5,943 bases of DNA from Victivallales bacterium (GTDB lineage: Bacteria; Verrucomicrobiota; Lentisphaeria; Oligosphaerales; Oligosphaeraceae). The stretch is from positions 1 to 5,943 of the forward strand of contig JAGCTA010000340.1 in assembly GCA_017963875.1 (NCBI GenBank). Reading direction: 5' to 3'. Position numbers and translations under genes: made by a program. The first letter of the stretch is position 1; every line of letters starts with the position of its first letter. Below the pieces are notes generated by a model that searched no databases, had not been told where the DNA came from, and worked only from the letters and a program-made list of their open reading frames with translations. Shown here piece by piece: positions 5,272-5,943 of the stretch.

Positions 5272-5943
5272 CTAGTCAACGATTTCCATCGTCACAATGA
5301 TATGCAGCGAACTGGACTTGATTCCAGCCTGCGCAAAAGGCACGAACTGACGAACGGTCTGAATCAGTTTCTCTACAGAGGCATTCATAAGGGCATCGTT
5401 CGAACGGCGTGTGATTTTTGCCGACACCACACGACCGTCCGAAATCACATCCAGTTCCACAACTACGGGCGTGGGATGCCTGTCGCCGACACGCGGCGTT
5501 TCCCATGCCTCATAATATCCTGGCTTCACGACATTTTCAGCATAATTGACAGATTCTTCCTGCACCTTTGGAGCAAGTCTAAGTGGTTGTGTTAAATTCG
5601 TTTTAGGCGTACTTGGCAACTTCCCCGCATCCGCCAATCGCTTGATTAATTCCTGTTGACTGACAACCTTGACAGGCGGCTGTTCCGCCTGCTTTTGCAC
5701 GTTTGGAGAGGCATTCTTAATCGGGGCTTCCTTCAATCGCTCTGCAATTGATTTAACCTTGGGCTTCGGAGGTTCGGGTTTCGGAGGTTCGGGTTTCGGA
5801 GGCTCGGGCTTCGGGGGCTCAGGCTTGGGAGGCTCGGGCTTCGGAGGTTCGGGTTTCGGAGGCTCGGGCTTCGGGGGCTCGGGCTTCGGGGGCTCGGGCT
5901 TCGGAGGTTCAGGCTTCGGGGGCTCGGGCTCCTGGACTTCAGG
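5272..5943 (-). CDS. TonB/TolA-family envelope protein, C-terminal 223 residues (N-terminus beyond window)
   Basis: Members of this family span the periplasm and pass proton-motive force from ExbB/ExbD or TolQ/TolR to the outer membrane. The frame is open from the right edge to TAG at 5274-5272. Numbered from the edge, residues 1-5 are PEVQE, 6-60 are eleven PEPPK units, 61-132 are a Lys/Gln/Pro-rich linker, and about 133-223 form the C-terminal domain. That domain has Y...YYEAWETP, then a V-V-V-E-L-D-V strand, SDGRVVSAKITRRS (168-181), a helix with ASVEKLI, and a final strand IIVTMEIVD. The W-x-x-P plus DG pattern looks closer to TolA/TonB_2 than to classical TonB. The N-terminal membrane helix must lie to the right. 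A TTG at 5736-5734 is an internal leucine codon, not the start, because the repeat is in frame upstream. No exbBD, tolQR or pal gene is in view. Family likely; TonB versus TolA unresolved. Confidence 0.75.
   Translation of the reverse strand, partial: PEVQEPEPPKPEPPKPEPPKPEPPKPEPPKPEPPKPEPPKPEPPKPEPPKPEPPKPEPPKPKVKSIAERLKEAPIKNASPNVQKQAEQPPVKVVSQQELIKRLADAGKLPSTPKTNLTQPLRLAPKVQEESVNYAENVVKPGYYEAWETPRVGDRHPTPVVVELDVISDGRVVSAKITRRSNDALMNASVEKLIQTVRQFVPFAQAGIKSSSLHIIVTMEIVD
5764..5928 (-). repeat. Eleven tandem 15-bp repeats encoding PEPPK
   Basis: Eleven adjoining 15-bp units, with no spacers, each translate to Pro-Glu-Pro-Pro-Lys on the minus strand. Units differ from each other only at third codon positions (for example AAG/AAA, GAG/GAA, CCT/CCC/CCG). 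The array sits inside the TonB/TolA-like gene. As a polyproline-II rod, 55 residues at about 3.1 angstrom each would reach about 17 nm, enough to cross much of a periplasm. Confidence 0.97.

Noticed and set aside
5272..5736. A 154-residue gene starting at TTG 5736
   Set aside because: The same frame continues without a stop through the PEPPK repeats to the right edge, and the C-terminal domain needs an upstream membrane anchor. The TTG is an internal Leu codon of a longer gene.
5764..5928. CRISPR-like or DNA-level repeat array
   Set aside because: Units are 15 bp, adjoin without spacers, keep the reading frame and vary only at wobble positions, so this is a coding peptide repeat.

Overview
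The window reads as chromosomal DNA from a Gram-negative bacterium. Two things suggest this: a TonB/TolA-type envelope protein with a long proline-rich spacer, and a Sec-exported protein built like a carbohydrate-binding module plus a GH10 xylanase-like barrel. That architecture, together with a bacterial glutaminyl-tRNA synthetase and Shine-Dalgarno-led genes, would fit the Planctomycetes-Verrucomicrobia-Lentisphaerae group (perhaps Lentisphaerota, Kiritimatiellota or Verrucomicrobiota). This placement is inference from protein style only; no marker here fixes the taxon. No tRNA, rRNA, CRISPR array, insertion sequence or phage gene is visible.

Layout. Positions 1-494 (minus strand) hold the first 164 codons of glnS, which runs off the left edge. 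Positions 495-679 are a 185-bp divergent promoter region: a good sigma70-like promoter faces glnS, and a weaker one faces a small plus-strand CYTH/triphosphate tunnel enzyme gene (680-1162, best started at a GTG). That gene meets mutL tail to tail with a 25-bp gap. From 5943 down to 1188 the minus strand carries three genes in a row: the 3' part of a TonB/TolA-family gene (cut by the right edge), a secreted CBM4/9-GH10-like gene, and mutL. The gaps are 49 and 18 bp and both downstream genes have clear ribosome binding sites, so they look co-transcribed from a promoter outside the window.

Main points of interest. (1) The GH10-like protein keeps the family scaffold but both catalytic glutamates appear replaced by asparagine, so it is probably not a glycosidase and may bind a glycan or do something else in the envelope. 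(2) MutL has an intact GHKL ATPase and an intact beta-clamp-binding motif. However, its C-terminal endonuclease motifs are eroded at several positions, which raises the question of how this organism makes the strand nick in mismatch repair. (3) The TonB/TolA protein carries eleven perfect PEPPK repeats whose DNA differs only at synonymous sites. (4) A compact hairpin overlaps the ribosome binding site of the GH10-like gene. Roles of glnS, mutL and the CYTH protein are housekeeping. The TonB/TolA and GH10-like pair may work together at the envelope, but the sequence does not prove this.
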